Notes: a model not told the origin generated them from the letters alone. 64,000 nucleotides of DNA from Photobacterium proteolyticum (GCF_001939735.1 NZ_MJIL01000045.1:42038-106037); one strand, 5' to 3'. Numbered from the stretch's first letter, positions 16,940 through 25,787 are shown. A program made the numbers and translations.

Positions 16940-16965
16940 CCCCACCTGGAAGGTGGGGAATTTTT
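16940..16965 (+). other. Strong hairpin with partial T-run in front of engB's 3' end
   Basis: CCCCACCT / AGGTGGGG stem with a three-base loop, followed by AATTTTTA. It is preceded by a C/T-rich single-stranded stretch with CCTCCT (16919-16924). It does not serve engB, because on the minus strand no T-run follows. It could be the terminator of a short unannotated RNA; no clear promoter was seen. The rest of 16670-16939 contains nothing I recognise. Confidence 0.35.
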
Positions 16966-17006
16966 ATGGCCCTGTCCATAGAGCCATACACACTCGCTTA
17001 CGTTAG

Positions 17007-17687
17007 TTACTCGGCATCGTTGCCGGAAGCTTCCTCTTGTTGTTCCAATAACGCTTGCTGACGCGCCAGTTCAGGGGCAAACCAGCTATCTAGCTTGCGG
17101 CGCACCTGATCAACACCAATACCCTTCAGTGAAGAGAATACCTCCACCTGCACATCACCGCCGAAGCTGAGTGCAGTGTTACGTACTGTCATGAGTTGCT
17201 TCTTGCGGGCACCGCTTTTCAGCTTGTCTGCTTTGGTCAGCAATACCAGGACCGGCAACCGGCTTTCGACAGCCCAGCTGATCATTTGCTGATCGAGGTC
17301 TTTCATCGGATGACGAATATCCATCAGTACCACCAGACCCTGCAGGCACTCGCGCTTTTGCAGGTACTCACCCAGGGATTTCTGCCATTTCAGCTTCATT
17401 TCCAGCGGAACCTGGGCAAAACCGTAGCCTGGCAGATCGATCAGGTTGCAGCCGTCCACGACCTCGAACATGTTAATGAGCTGGGTACGCCCCGGTGTTT
17501 TGGAGGTGCGTGCTAGACTTTTCTGATCGGTAATACGGTTAAGGGCACTTGACTTACCTGCATTGGAGCGGCCAGCAAATGCGATCTCAACGCCTGTGTC
17601 GTTTGGCAAGTGACGAATATCCGGTGCACTTGTGATGAAGCCTGTATTTCTATAGTTGAGAGGTTGATTCACTGTTAACTCCGTCAA
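17007..17687 (-). CDS. engB: Ribosome biogenesis GTPase EngB (YihA/YsxC)
   Basis: 226-residue essential TRAFAC GTPase for large-subunit assembly. G1 is [12 protein letters not shown] near residue 40, G2 is [10 protein letters not shown]3 is [10 protein letters not shown] near 83, G4 is LLTKADK near 150, and G5 is VFSSLKGIG near 185. The C-terminal tail after 205 is acidic and glutamine-rich ([10 protein letters not shown]), as in other proteobacterial members. Divergent from the cytochrome c4 gene; its 3' end faces the sRNA region. Confidence 0.96.
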   Translation of the reverse strand: MTELTVNQPLNYRNTGFITSAPDIRHLPNDTGVEIAFAGRSNAGKSSALNRITDQKSLARTSKTPGRTQLINMFEVVDGCNLIDLPGYGFAQVPLEMKLKWQKSLGEYLQKRECLQGLVVLMDIRHPMKDLDQQMISWAVESRLPVLVLLTKADKLKSGARKKQLMTVRNTALSFGGDVQVEVFSSLKGIGVDQVRRKLDSWFAPELARQQALLEQQEEASGNDAE

Positions 17688-17830
17688 GTCTTCATGTAGT
17701 CGACTGATTACTTTTATGTGAAATTGTGTAAAATGTACGAAAACCGTGCTTGGTTTGTGGTCGCATTGTATACCATGTAACTGAGCATTACCTGTGGTAC
17801 TGGAAGCTCTATAATTATAAACGGAATGTC

Positions 17831-18448
17831 ATGAAGAAATTAGCACTGATATTGACTCTTCTTGCCAGTTGCTCAGCCTGGGCCCAAGGAGATGCAGAAG
17901 CTGGAAAAGCGAAAGCCGCGACCTGTGCTGCCTGCCATGGTGCAGACGGTAACAGCATAATGGCGCAATACCCGAAAATTGCCGGTCAGCACCCTGGTTA
18001 TCTTGAAAAACAGCTCAAGGATTTCAAGCTAGCGATGACGACGGGCGGCAAGCAAGGCCGTAACGATCCGGTAATGGGCGGTATGGCGATGCCGCTGACC
18101 GAACAGGATATGGCGGATCTGGCAGCATACTACGCAACCCTGCCTATCTCTGACAATACAACACCGGAATCCTCGATCGAAGTTGGCCAGCAGTTGTATC
18201 GCTTTGGTGATGCCGAGCGAGGTATTGCCGCGTGTACTGCCTGTCACGGTCCTCGTGGTAACGGTACCAGCTTATCTGGCTTCCCTAAGATTTCTGGCCA
18301 GAATGGTGAATACGTCAAACTGCAGCTGGAGAAATTCCGTGCAGGCCAGCGTAGCAATGATTTGAATGCGATGATGCGTTCAGTAGCAGCAAAACTGTCT
18401 GATGACGAAATTACCGCCCTGTCACAGTACGTAGGTGGCTTACACTAA
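17831..18448 (+). CDS. Diheme cytochrome c4
   Basis: 205-residue periplasmic electron carrier. The signal peptide MKKLALILTLLASCSAWAQG is cut near AWA-QG. Two c-type heme sites, CAACH near residue 36 and CTACH near 137, lie in two homologous domains, each with a later Met ligand candidate (GGMAMPLT and AMMRSVAAK). Cytochrome c4 passes electrons from the bc1 complex to terminal oxidases such as cbb3. The start is ATG 17831 since it opens the signal peptide; the frame extends 27 codons upstream without a coding look. Upstream is engB, divergent; downstream a terminator, then the Csr RNA. Confidence 0.94.
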   Translation: MKKLALILTLLASCSAWAQGDAEAGKAKAATCAACHGADGNSIMAQYPKIAGQHPGYLEKQLKDFKLAMTTGGKQGRNDPVMGGMAMPLTEQDMADLAAYYATLPISDNTTPESSIEVGQQLYRFGDAERGIAACTACHGPRGNGTSLSGFPKISGQNGEYVKLQLEKFRAGQRSNDLNAMMRSVAAKLSDDEITALSQYVGGLH

Positions 18449-18481
18449 ACAAACCGCAGTATTCCAGTATTGAGTAATCCA

Positions 18482-18508
18482 AAGGCAGCCTCGGCTGCCT
18501 TTTTTACT
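18482..18508 (+). terminator. Cytochrome c4 terminator
   Basis: AAGGCAGCC / GGCTGCCTT stem with a two-base loop and T-run. Confidence 0.88.
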
Positions 18509-18589
18509 TTTTAGAAGCGGCTAAGGCTGTCGGGGGGGGGGCCAGCTAAATGACAGCTAACACTGAAAAACGCGGATGGCTGAGTAGCT

Positions 18590-18607
18590 TGTAAGAGATC
18601 TGCCATT
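18590..18607 (+). promoter_or_regulatory. UvrY/VarA (GacA)-type binding site upstream of the Csr RNA
   Basis: TGTAAGAGATCTGCCATT matches the left half and centre of the 18-base GacA/UvrY box (TGTAAG-N6-CTTACA), but the right half is degenerate. It lies about 150-167 bases upstream of the inferred start of the Csr RNA, the distance at which UvrY acts on E. coli csrB. Confidence 0.5.
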
Positions 18608-18721
18608 CCTTGTTGACGATGATGATGAAAGTTTTTAGAGGAATAGCAACTAAGTTCTTATTCATCAATGCCTTACTATTGTTGAAATAATGTTCCAAAA
18701 AAATAACCGTCAGAGGCAATC

Positions 18722-18749
18722 TTGTATCGGGGCTGAATCAGCGTAAAGT
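18722..18749 (+). promoter_or_regulatory. Promoter of the Csr-type RNA
   Basis: TTGTAT (18722-18727) and TAAAGT (18744-18749) with a 16-base spacer. The predicted start at 18757 coincides with GTCGACAGGGAG, the same 5' end as E. coli CsrB. Confidence 0.65.
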
Positions 18750-18756
18750 ATGCGGT

Positions 18757-19209
18757 GTCGACAGGGAGTGCGGCAAGGAATGGGAAGCGCCATAGACGGC
18801 ATAGGCAGGTAGCCAGAAGGATTCACAGGACGTCTGGCCAGGAGGCCGGAAAGTTCGCATGATGCGTAGGGAACGTCATGGTAGACACTTACGGAAAAGG
18901 CTTCGTATAGAAGAATCAGGTGTGCGACGGAAGGCACGCCCACAGGGATGGTGAATTGTGTTGTCAGGACGGCAACAAGCTTTACGGATAAGCCGGTCAT
19001 GGAATGATCGACGTGACAGGGAACAGTAACACGGAAGGTAAGAATTCATCAGGACGATGAAGAACAAGCAACGTTGGCAGGGAAAGCACCAATAACAAAA
19101 GGACTATTGTCAGACCGGGATGTTTACATACTGGTTAAGGACAGACTAGACAGGATAAAGCCAGCAATGGCGGCCCATAGAGCGACAGGTGATCACCTGT
19201 CGCTTTTTT
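18757..19209 (+). ncRNA. csrC: CsrB/CsrC-family regulatory RNA (CsrA sponge)
   Basis: The 450-base stretch has no coding frame but carries about 22 GGA trinucleotides, mostly as AGGA, AGGGA or CGGA. Several sit in loops of small inverted repeats such as GTCAGGAC, CATCAGGACGATG and CACAGGGATGGTG. That is the signature of RNAs that titrate the translational regulator CsrA. The 5' end GTCGACAGGGAG matches E. coli CsrB. The gene ends in a strong terminator. Its position near engB and just before yihI is that of E. coli csrC, so I use that symbol by synteny; vibrios carry several such RNAs (CsrB, C, D). A UvrY-like site lies upstream. Confidence 0.9.
19181..19209 (+). terminator. Terminator of the Csr-type RNA
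   Basis: AGCGACAGGT / ACCTGTCGCT stem with loop GATC and six T residues. Confidence 0.9.
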
Positions 19210-19359
19210 CTTTTCAGCCAGCCTCACCTTGGTCTCCCCGGCCAGTTTGCTGCGAAAGTGCACATTTCTCGATCGAATCTGCTATTATACCCGGCTTCAT
19301 TTTAAGCCCGCTTGCCATATGTAGTGTGTTGCATTTTGGCTAATAGGAGACAGTTTTTC

Positions 19360-20001
19360 ATGCAGCCCTGCCCGTTATGCCAAAGCCATTCGGCCGATAC
19401 TTTCCACCAGGACAAGCGCCGGGTGTACTTTCGCTGTCAGGAGTGTGCGCTGGTATTCGCTGATCCGGAGGCCTTGCTGGCACCGGACGATGAGAAGGCG
19501 GTCTACGACAAGCATGAAAACAACCCTGATGATCCAGGTTACCGTCGCTTTCTGGGCCGGCTTGCCGATCCGCTGGTCGAACGGCTGGGGACGTCATCCT
19601 GTTCCGGGCTGGACTTTGGCAGTGGTCCGGGGCCGACCCTATCCGTGATGCTCGCAGAGATGGGGTATAATATGGCTATATATGATCCGTATTTTGCCCA
19701 TGATCCGGCCGTGCTGGACCGGCAATATGACTTTGTTACCTGCACAGAGGCAATCGAACACTTTTATACGCCTGCAAAGGAATGGGGGCTGCTGACGGCG
19801 ATGGTAAAACCCGGCGGATGGCTGGGGTTTATGACCAAGTTAGCAACAGATGCCGATGCCTTTGCGCATTGGCATTACAAGAACGACCCAACCCACGTGA
19901 GCTTTTTTAGCCGCGAGACTTTCCGTTACCTGGCAAAGCGCGATGGCCTGGAAGTCGAGTTTGTTGGAAATGATGTAATTTTGCTGAGGAAAACCCAGTA
20001 A
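19360..20001 (+). CDS. Class I SAM-dependent methyltransferase with N-terminal zinc-finger-like cysteines
   Basis: 213 residues. The N-terminus has two CxxC pairs (CPLC near residue 4, CQEC near 26), a small zinc-ribbon-like element also seen in some rRNA methyltransferases. The Rossmann fold follows: motif I LDFGSGPGPTLSVM near 92, then DPYFAH, and TCTEAIEHFY near 130, the motif of methyltransferase_23 proteins. The substrate is unknown. ATG 19360 follows AGGAGA at 9 bases. The stop codon overlaps the ATG of yihI, so the two are translationally coupled, which hints at a ribosome-related role. Confidence 0.85.
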   Translation: MQPCPLCQSHSADTFHQDKRRVYFRCQECALVFADPEALLAPDDEKAVYDKHENNPDDPGYRRFLGRLADPLVERLGTSSCSGLDFGSGPGPTLSVMLAEMGYNMAIYDPYFAHDPAVLDRQYDFVTCTEAIEHFYTPAKEWGLLTAMVKPGGWLGFMTKLATDADAFAHWHYKNDPTHVSFFSRETFRYLAKRDGLEVEFVGNDVILLRKTQ

Positions 20002-20567
20002 TGACCCGTAAGAAAAGAAGCCGTAAGCCAGGATCAGAAGGTCCTGCTGAATTTACAAAAAAATCAACAACTCAGATTGATTTAGAAGCCCGTAAACGCC
20101 AGAAAGACAAAAAGCGCAAGGGACTGAAGTCTGGTAGCCGCCACTCGGAAGCGCAGACGACGGATGCCAGAACGCTGGCGAAACGTAAAGACCCACGTCA
20201 TGGCAGCAAGAAGCCGGTTCCGTTGATTGTAGAAGCCAAGAAGCCTGCGACCAAGAAAGAGCGCCGCCTGAGTGCCGAGCAAGAGCTGGCGATGCTGGAA
20301 AATGATGCTCAGCTAATGGTGTTGCTGGATCGCATTGAAGCGGGTGAAAGCCTGGGTGCGGGCCTGCAGAAGCAAGTTGACCAGAAACTGGATCGTATTG
20401 AGCAGCTAATGAACCAGCTAGGTTTGCTGGAAGATGACGAACCGCAAACGGCTGATGATTTTGCACCGGCTGCCAAAGTCTCTTCTGACGATGATCTGCT
20501 TGAGCAGTTTGAAAACGCAGACTTCGGTCTGTTCGAGGACTCGGCTGAGAACTCGGACGAGAAGTAA
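20001..20567 (+). CDS. yihI: Der GTPase-activating protein YihI
   Basis: 188 residues. The N-terminal third is very basic (RKKRSRKPGSEGPA, RKRQKDKKRKGLKSG), a LSAEQELAMLENDAQLMVLL helix lies in the middle, and the C-terminus is acidic. This matches YihI, which stimulates the GTPase activity of Der (EngA) and tunes 50S assembly. Start ATG 20001 shares its A with the stop of the methyltransferase gene. The highly charged low-complexity ends are normal for the family. Confidence 0.93.
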   Translation: MTRKKRSRKPGSEGPAEFTKKSTTQIDLEARKRQKDKKRKGLKSGSRHSEAQTTDARTLAKRKDPRHGSKKPVPLIVEAKKPATKKERRLSAEQELAMLENDAQLMVLLDRIEAGESLGAGLQKQVDQKLDRIEQLMNQLGLLEDDEPQTADDFAPAAKVSSDDDLLEQFENADFGLFEDSAENSDEK

Positions 20568-20610
20568 GACAGACACTCTTTCTAGAAACCCGTTCGATAA
20601 GGAGTAACCC

Positions 20611-21090
20611 TTGCAGGATATGACGCTTTGGCTAGGACTGGCCGGCAGTGTGATCGCCGTACTGGCGGCATATGCTGGGTATTTGCTGTATAAACTTTAT
20701 CGGCAAACGACACGCCACAAGGCTTTTATGGCGCGGGCTGAGCTTCACCAGGCTGAAAAGATCAAAGAGCGCAATACCAACATTATGGGTAGCGTGTTCA
20801 TTATCGCTGAGGCTGGCAAGCAGGATCAGTGCGATATGTCGGAAATCTCCATTCGCCTGTATAAGCTGATGGAAGTGCTGCAAGGCGAGCAGCAGGTTGA
20901 TTTTGCCAGCCAGTATCCGGCGATGAACGAGCTTTATCTGGTGGTTAAAGATATGCACCGAGGTGATGCCCGCAAGGCGTTGCAGAAGAAAGAACGTATG
21001 AAGCAGGACCTTCTGCGAATGAAGGCCGAAGCTCGGCTGGGTGATGACATCAAGCGCGAGCTGGATGTTATTTTGACCCTGAAGACCTAG
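20611..21090 (+). CDS. DUF2489 domain-containing membrane protein
   Basis: 159 residues with one N-terminal membrane segment (LWLGLAGSVIAVLAAYAGYL), then a charged helical cytoplasmic domain. DUF2489 proteins lie next to yihI/hemN in gammaproteobacteria; their function is unknown. I keep the TTG start at 20611: AAGGAG ends six bases before it, while the first ATG, at 20620, is about 15 bases away. Transcribed with yihI, 43 bases apart, and ended by a terminator before hemN. Confidence 0.85.
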   Translation: MQDMTLWLGLAGSVIAVLAAYAGYLLYKLYRQTTRHKAFMARAELHQAEKIKERNTNIMGSVFIIAEAGKQDQCDMSEISIRLYKLMEVLQGEQQVDFASQYPAMNELYLVVKDMHRGDARKALQKKERMKQDLLRMKAEARLGDDIKRELDVILTLKT

Positions 21091-21119
21091 ATTACGCCTG
21101 CCTTTCATAGGATTGAAAG

Positions 21120-21160
21120 ACCTCATCTATACTGAAGCTAACAGATGGATGAGGTTTTTT
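21120..21160 (+). terminator. Terminator after the DUF2489 gene
   Basis: CCTCATC / GATGAGG stem with a 20-base loop region and a TTTTTT tail. Confidence 0.75.
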
Positions 21161-21294
21161 GCTCGGTGCCAGGGAAGAATCTGAGCTAGTCATCATTTCA
21201 GTTAGCTGAAAAAAGTAAAACGTCTACATCTTTACCAAGTTATGGCACACTTGGCATTCGCAATTCACCCCAAGACCTTGAGTGGAAGTAAGTC

Positions 21295-22668
21295 ATGTCA
21301 CATGAGCAGATTATTTGGGATCAGGCACTGATAGAAAAATATAATTACTCAGGCCCCCGTTATACCTCATACCCGACCGCCCTCGAATTTCATGAGGCCT
21401 TTACGCCGGCGGAATTTGATATGGCGTGTGCGCAGTATCCGGAACGCAACCTTTCACTTTATGTCCATATCCCGTTTTGTCACAAGCTTTGCTATTACTG
21501 CGGCTGTAATAAGATCATTACCCGCCATCAGCACAAGGCTGACCAGTACCTGGATGCCCTGGAGCAGGAAATCCGCCAGCGGGCGGCGTTGCTGGGTGAG
21601 CGTAATGTCAGCCAGCTGCACTGGGGCGGGGGTACCCCGACGTTTCTGACCAAGCCTCAGGTAAGCCGCCTGATGGGCTTGCTACGTGAGCTGTTTAACT
21701 TTGCGCCGGATGCCGAAATCAGTATCGAGGTGGATCCGCGCGAAATTGACCTTGATATGCTGGATCACCTGCGGGCAGAAGGGTTCAACCGATTGAGCAT
21801 CGGGGTCCAGGACTTCAACAAGGAAGTGCAGAAGCTGGTTAACCGCGAGCAGGATGAAGAATTCATTTTTGCCATGGTAGAAAGGGCCAAAGAGCTGGGA
21901 TTCCGTTCGACCAACCTGGACCTGATATATGGTCTGCCGAAACAGAACCGGGAGCTGTTTGCCAAAACACTGGAGCAGGTACTGGCCATGAAGCCGGGCC
22001 GGTTGTCGATTTTCAACTATGCCCATATGCCGAAACTGTTTGCCGCTCAGCGCAAGATTAACGAGGCCGATTTGCCGGCCGCGAAAGAGAAGCTGGCTAT
22101 TTTGCAAGATACCATCGCGACCCTGACGGGCGTGGGCTACCAGTTTATCGGTATGGATCACTTTGCCCTGCCGGATGACGAGCTGGCCGTGGCGCAGCGC
22201 AACGGTATCCTGCATCGTAACTTCCAGGGCTATACCACCCAGGGCGACTGTGATCTGCTGGGACTTGGGGTGTCGGCTATCTCGATGATTGGTGATTGCT
22301 ATGCCCAAAACCAGAAAGAGCTGAAAAAATACTATGCCAGCGTGAACGACAAGCGTGAAGCGTTGTGGAAAGGTGTCTCGCTGGATGCCGACGACTTGCT
22401 GCGCCGTGAAGTGATCAAGGCGCTGATATGTAACTTCCAGCTGGACAAGCGTGATATCGAGCAGCGTTTCAACCTCGATTTTAATACTTACTTTGCCGAA
22501 GATCTGGAGTTGCTGCAGACCTTTATCAACGATGAGCTGGTGACCGTGGACGAGCGCTATATCCAGGTGGAGCTGAAAGGCCGCTTGCTGATCCGCAATA
22601 TTTGTATGTGTTTTGACAAATATCTTCGTGATCGGGCGCGTCAGCAGCAGTTCTCCCGCGTGATTTAA
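21295..22668 (+). CDS. hemN: Oxygen-independent coproporphyrinogen III oxidase HemN
   Basis: 457-residue radical SAM enzyme that decarboxylates coproporphyrinogen III to protoporphyrinogen IX without oxygen. The radical SAM motif HKLCYYCGCN (CxxxCxxC, plus the extra Cys) is near residue 65. The SAM-binding GGGTPTFL near 113 and the IGVQDFNKEVQ and LDLIYGLPKQ segments follow, with a HemN C-terminal domain. Length matches the E. coli protein. It has its own leader of about 135 bases and a strong terminator. No clear FNR box was found. Confidence 0.97.
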   Translation: MSHEQIIWDQALIEKYNYSGPRYTSYPTALEFHEAFTPAEFDMACAQYPERNLSLYVHIPFCHKLCYYCGCNKIITRHQHKADQYLDALEQEIRQRAALLGERNVSQLHWGGGTPTFLTKPQVSRLMGLLRELFNFAPDAEISIEVDPREIDLDMLDHLRAEGFNRLSIGVQDFNKEVQKLVNREQDEEFIFAMVERAKELGFRSTNLDLIYGLPKQNRELFAKTLEQVLAMKPGRLSIFNYAHMPKLFAAQRKINEADLPAAKEKLAILQDTIATLTGVGYQFIGMDHFALPDDELAVAQRNGILHRNFQGYTTQGDCDLLGLGVSAISMIGDCYAQNQKELKKYYASVNDKREALWKGVSLDADDLLRREVIKALICNFQLDKRDIEQRFNLDFNTYFAEDLELLQTFINDELVTVDERYIQVELKGRLLIRNICMCFDKYLRDRARQQQFSRVI

Positions 22669-22690
22669 TTTTTGCCGGAACGGTTATAAC

Positions 22691-22735
22691 AAAAGCCCCC
22701 GTACTTTGGCTCTTGGCCTGGGTACGGGGGCTTTT
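22691..22735 (+). terminator. hemN terminator
   Basis: AAAAGCCCCCGTAC / GTACGGGGGCTTTT, a 14-bp stem that can act in both directions. Confidence 0.88.
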
Positions 22736-22772
22736 GCGTAATACCGCCCCGAGACGGGGGCGATATAACAGC

Positions 22773-22901
22773 TTAGCTGTTAAACATATTGACGGTAGCT
22801 AACAAGGTCAGAATACCCGCAGCAAAATGGCCTGAACCATTGGCTGCAAGTTCACTGACGGCAGGTATAGCCACACTGAATGAGAGAATACTTTCCAGCA
22901 T
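22773..22901 (-). CDS. Possible small membrane-like ORF or gene remnant
   Basis: 42-codon frame on the minus strand from ATG 22901, ending NMFNS, with a hydrophobic middle (FSVAIPAVSEL, FAAGILTLLATVN). The frame is open further upstream with an asparagine-rich stretch (RDNTNNNTVGSTT) that also looks like protein, so it may be the 3' remnant of a larger gene. A weak GGGA lies about 9 bases before the ATG. I do not recognise the family. Confidence 0.3.
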   Translation of the reverse strand: MLESILSFSVAIPAVSELAANGSGHFAAGILTLLATVNMFNS

Positions 22902-23228
22902 GGTGGTTGATCCCACAGTGTTATTGTTGGTGTTATCGCGGATGGTATAAAGCAGCGTGCTGTTTTATCCCGCTCAAAAGCCATGAGAGCGAGAGTCCGA
23001 GAGGACTAAGCTGGCGCGGTTTGGCTTTGAAGTGGGCGTATTCTACGCAAAATTAGCCAAAATGGAATTGTTTTTGCTCAAAAAACGAGCGGAAATATCC
23101 ATATGGCCAATCTTTCTTTCTAACCCTCTGAATCGGCAGTTGGCTGATCTCGCTCTGAGTGCATCTTTTTCGGACTCTGGCATGAAGGCAGGCCAGTAAA
23201 CGTAGAGAGGAAACACTAATCAGTATCG
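22902..23228. other. Intergenic region upstream of the small ORF
   Basis: About 330 bases at the 3' side of the GGDEF-EAL gene. A GAGAGTCCGAGAGGACT hairpin-like segment occurs near 22990-23006. No RNA gene or coding frame that I recognise. Confidence 0.3.
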
Positions 23229-25787
23229 TTAGTGCTGATAATTGTCGATGTCGGCAGAAACTGGGTCGATGCTTACCCGAGCTGTTGACCATTCACTGAG
23301 CGGCTGGGGTCTGGCGTAGTAAAAGCCCTGGGCATAGCGACAGCCGAGGGCTTTCAGCTGTTGGGTTTGCTCCTGGGTTTCAACGCCCTCGGCAACGATA
23401 TCGGCATTAAAGTTCTCTGCCAGGGTAATGATCGCGGCGATAACCGGGGTGTAGTTGTTGCTCTCGGTCATCTGGTTGACGAAAGAACGGTCGATTTTCA
23501 GGCTGTCAAACGGCAGCTGGGCCAGATAGGACAGCGAGGAATAGCCGGTCCCGAAGTCATCGATGGCAATATGGATGCCGAGCTGGCGTAGCTGTTGCAG
23601 GGCCTCGGTGGCCTGCTGGGGCTGGCTTATCAGTCTGGACTCGGTGATTTCCAGCGTGAGGTTGGCTGCCAGTAACCCCGACTCTGCCAGGATAGCTTCG
23701 ACCTGCTCGACAAAGTCGGCCTGCAGTAACTGGCGAACCGACAAGTTGACGTGGAGCATAAAGGATTGCGGCCAATGCTGCCGGGCTATCATCTGGCTGG
23801 TTTGCTGACAGGCCAGGCGCAGGATTTGCTGGCCCATCTCGATGATCATCCCGTTCTCTTCCGCCAGCGGTATAAACTGATTCGGGGGAACCAGGCCCCG
23901 AGTCGGGCTGCGCCAGCGAACCAGAGCCTCGGCCCCGCAGGTTGTTTCACTGGCCAAATCAATCAGAGGCTGGAAATGCACTTCAAGCTCGTTGTGCTCG
24001 AGAGCCCGGTTGAGCTCGGCGGCCAGCCGTGTTTTTTCCAGCGAGGCCTCAAGCATTTTCGGCTCGAAATAGTGAACCGGTGTATCTTCCTGCATCTTGG
24101 CCTTGTTGAGTGCCAGACTGGCATTGCGCAGCCACTCGGCCATGCCGGCTTGCGGCAGTATTCCCTGGACAGCGCCGATGCTCGCCGACACCATGACCTC
24201 GACACCATTGACGATGAATGGAAAAGAGAAAGGGCTCAGTAGCTGGTTGGCGATTAGTTCTGCCTTTTCATGGGTATCGAGGCCGGGAATAAATACCGCG
24301 AACTCGTCCCGGCCGACTCGACTCAGCAAGGCTCCCTGAGGCAAATCCCGCTCGAGGCGGCGGGCAATAAGTACCAGAAGCTGATCGCCATTGAGGTGGC
24401 CGATACTGTCGTTGATATGGCTAAAGGCTTTCAGGCCGATGATCATCAGGGTGGCCTGCTGCTTGGCATGCGGGCTTGACGTCGCCTCGCTAATGCCTTC
24501 CCGGCTCAAAAGCCCGGTCAGATTGTCATAGAGAACCTGCTTGCGCAGCGAGTTAAACGAATGCTGAAGGCGGGAGGACATTGCCTGGAAGGCCTGAGCG
24601 AGCTGGTCTGTCTCGTGCAGCCTGAATCCCTGCCGGATATCCACACTCCAATTGTTCTCGGTGATTTTCTGTGAGGCTTTTGCAATGTCGGTGATCGGCT
24701 GGGTTAATCGGTTTAGCACCAGCAGGCCGACCAGCAGGCCGAAACCAGCCAGCATTGCGGCCGCCAGCAGGCCCGATTTCTGATGCTGTGGTAGCTGTCC
24801 CAGCAGCTCTTTCTCGGGCATGATAACGACGATTTTCCATTTGAGGCTGTATTCGTCCTGGTAAGGGGTTATCCGGCTGAAATAGCGGGTGTTGTCGTGT
24901 TCGAACTCAAATTCTGTTCCCTGGCTGGCAAGGGGCAGCTGGGTCTGCGTCATGAAGGCCTGGCTGGCGGCGATGAGAGAGTCGGGCTGCGGCAACTGGG
25001 TGGCGGGCTGCTCTGCCGGTGGCAGCACCGAGCTGGCAATGAGGGTGCCCTCTTCGTTGATGATGTAGGTGCTGCCGGAAAAGTCTTTGCTTTCTCTTTG
25101 CAAGAACTTGTTGATGTAGTTGAGGTTTATGTCTGTCACCATCACCCCGAGCAAGGTATGGTGGCTATCGTCAATCACCGGGCTGACGGCGGAAATGGTC
25201 AGCGATTGCGTTTCGTCCTGGTTGGTATATACCCCGGCCCATCCTGGGCTGAGGCTGCGGGCAAAGGGCTCGTACCAGGGACGCCGGGTCGGGTCGTACT
25301 TGCTGATCCTGTGGGTGGTCGTGCCGAAGTGTGTCGAACCGTTATAGATATGGAGCTCGTTGTCGGTACGCCGGTCCTTCAGGATTAATGAAAGCTGGTG
25401 CTGGTTCTTTTTGCGAAAGCCGACGAAGTACTTGTCTTCACTGCCGAAGCCGATGGTGGTGATCTGGGGCTGGTGGATATACAGGGTCGAGATGGCGTCT
25501 TTCAGGTACGCTTCCAGCCCCGTTAGCCGTGGTGGCTGGTATAGCTGGTGACGCTGGATACTATCGGCGATGGTCAGGTTGGTATTGAAAGGGTCGCCAA
25601 GAAATACCCGCAAGTCGTTGCTGATGCTTCGGGTGTAGGAGCCCAGAAGCTTGCCGCTGACTTCGGACAGCATACGCTCGTAGCTGTTCTGCTGGGCGAT
25701 GGCGATCACTCCGACAGTTAACAACAATAATGAGGTAAACGGCACCATGACCGCTAAGCGCAGTGTTAGCAGGCGAGACTTAAGCAT
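23229..25787 (-). CDS. Cache-HAMP-GGDEF-EAL cyclic-di-GMP signalling protein
   Basis: 852 residues. TM helix 1 near residues 12-33 and a large periplasmic dCache sensor to about 335 (with RRPWYEPFA and GVYTNQDETQSLTISAVSPV segments). TM helix 2 near 345, HAMP 365-415, GGDEF domain 420-580 and EAL domain 590-840. The GGDEF signature is GRDEF (SRVGRDEFAVF), so cyclase activity is doubtful or modified. The EAL domain keeps EALVRW, LEITES, DDFGTGYSSLSYL, KIDRSFV and EGVET, so it is probably an active c-di-GMP phosphodiesterase. The ligand of the sensor is unknown (Cache domains often bind amino acids). Monocistronic. Confidence 0.92.
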   Translation of the reverse strand: MLKSRLLTLRLAVMVPFTSLLLLTVGVIAIAQQNSYERMLSEVSGKLLGSYTRSISNDLRVFLGDPFNTNLTIADSIQRHQLYQPPRLTGLEAYLKDAISTLYIHQPQITTIGFGSEDKYFVGFRKKNQHQLSLILKDRRTDNELHIYNGSTHFGTTTHRISKYDPTRRPWYEPFARSLSPGWAGVYTNQDETQSLTISAVSPVIDDSHHTLLGVMVTDINLNYINKFLQRESKDFSGSTYIINEEGTLIASSVLPPAEQPATQLPQPDSLIAASQAFMTQTQLPLASQGTEFEFEHDNTRYFSRITPYQDEYSLKWKIVVIMPEKELLGQLPQHQKSGLLAAAMLAGFGLLVGLLVLNRLTQPITDIAKASQKITENNWSVDIRQGFRLHETDQLAQAFQAMSSRLQHSFNSLRKQVLYDNLTGLLSREGISEATSSPHAKQQATLMIIGLKAFSHINDSIGHLNGDQLLVLIARRLERDLPQGALLSRVGRDEFAVFIPGLDTHEKAELIANQLLSPFSFPFIVNGVEVMVSASIGAVQGILPQAGMAEWLRNASLALNKAKMQEDTPVHYFEPKMLEASLEKTRLAAELNRALEHNELEVHFQPLIDLASETTCGAEALVRWRSPTRGLVPPNQFIPLAEENGMIIEMGQQILRLACQQTSQMIARQHWPQSFMLHVNLSVRQLLQADFVEQVEAILAESGLLAANLTLEITESRLISQPQQATEALQQLRQLGIHIAIDDFGTGYSSLSYLAQLPFDSLKIDRSFVNQMTESNNYTPVIAAIITLAENFNADIVAEGVETQEQTQQLKALGCRYAQGFYYARPQPLSEWSTARVSIDPVSADIDNYQH

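Noticed and set aside
18710..19343. Three reading frames (18710-19000, 18876-19067, 19074-19343)
   Set aside because: They lie in the Csr-type RNA, have no coding character and mostly arise from the GGA repeats.
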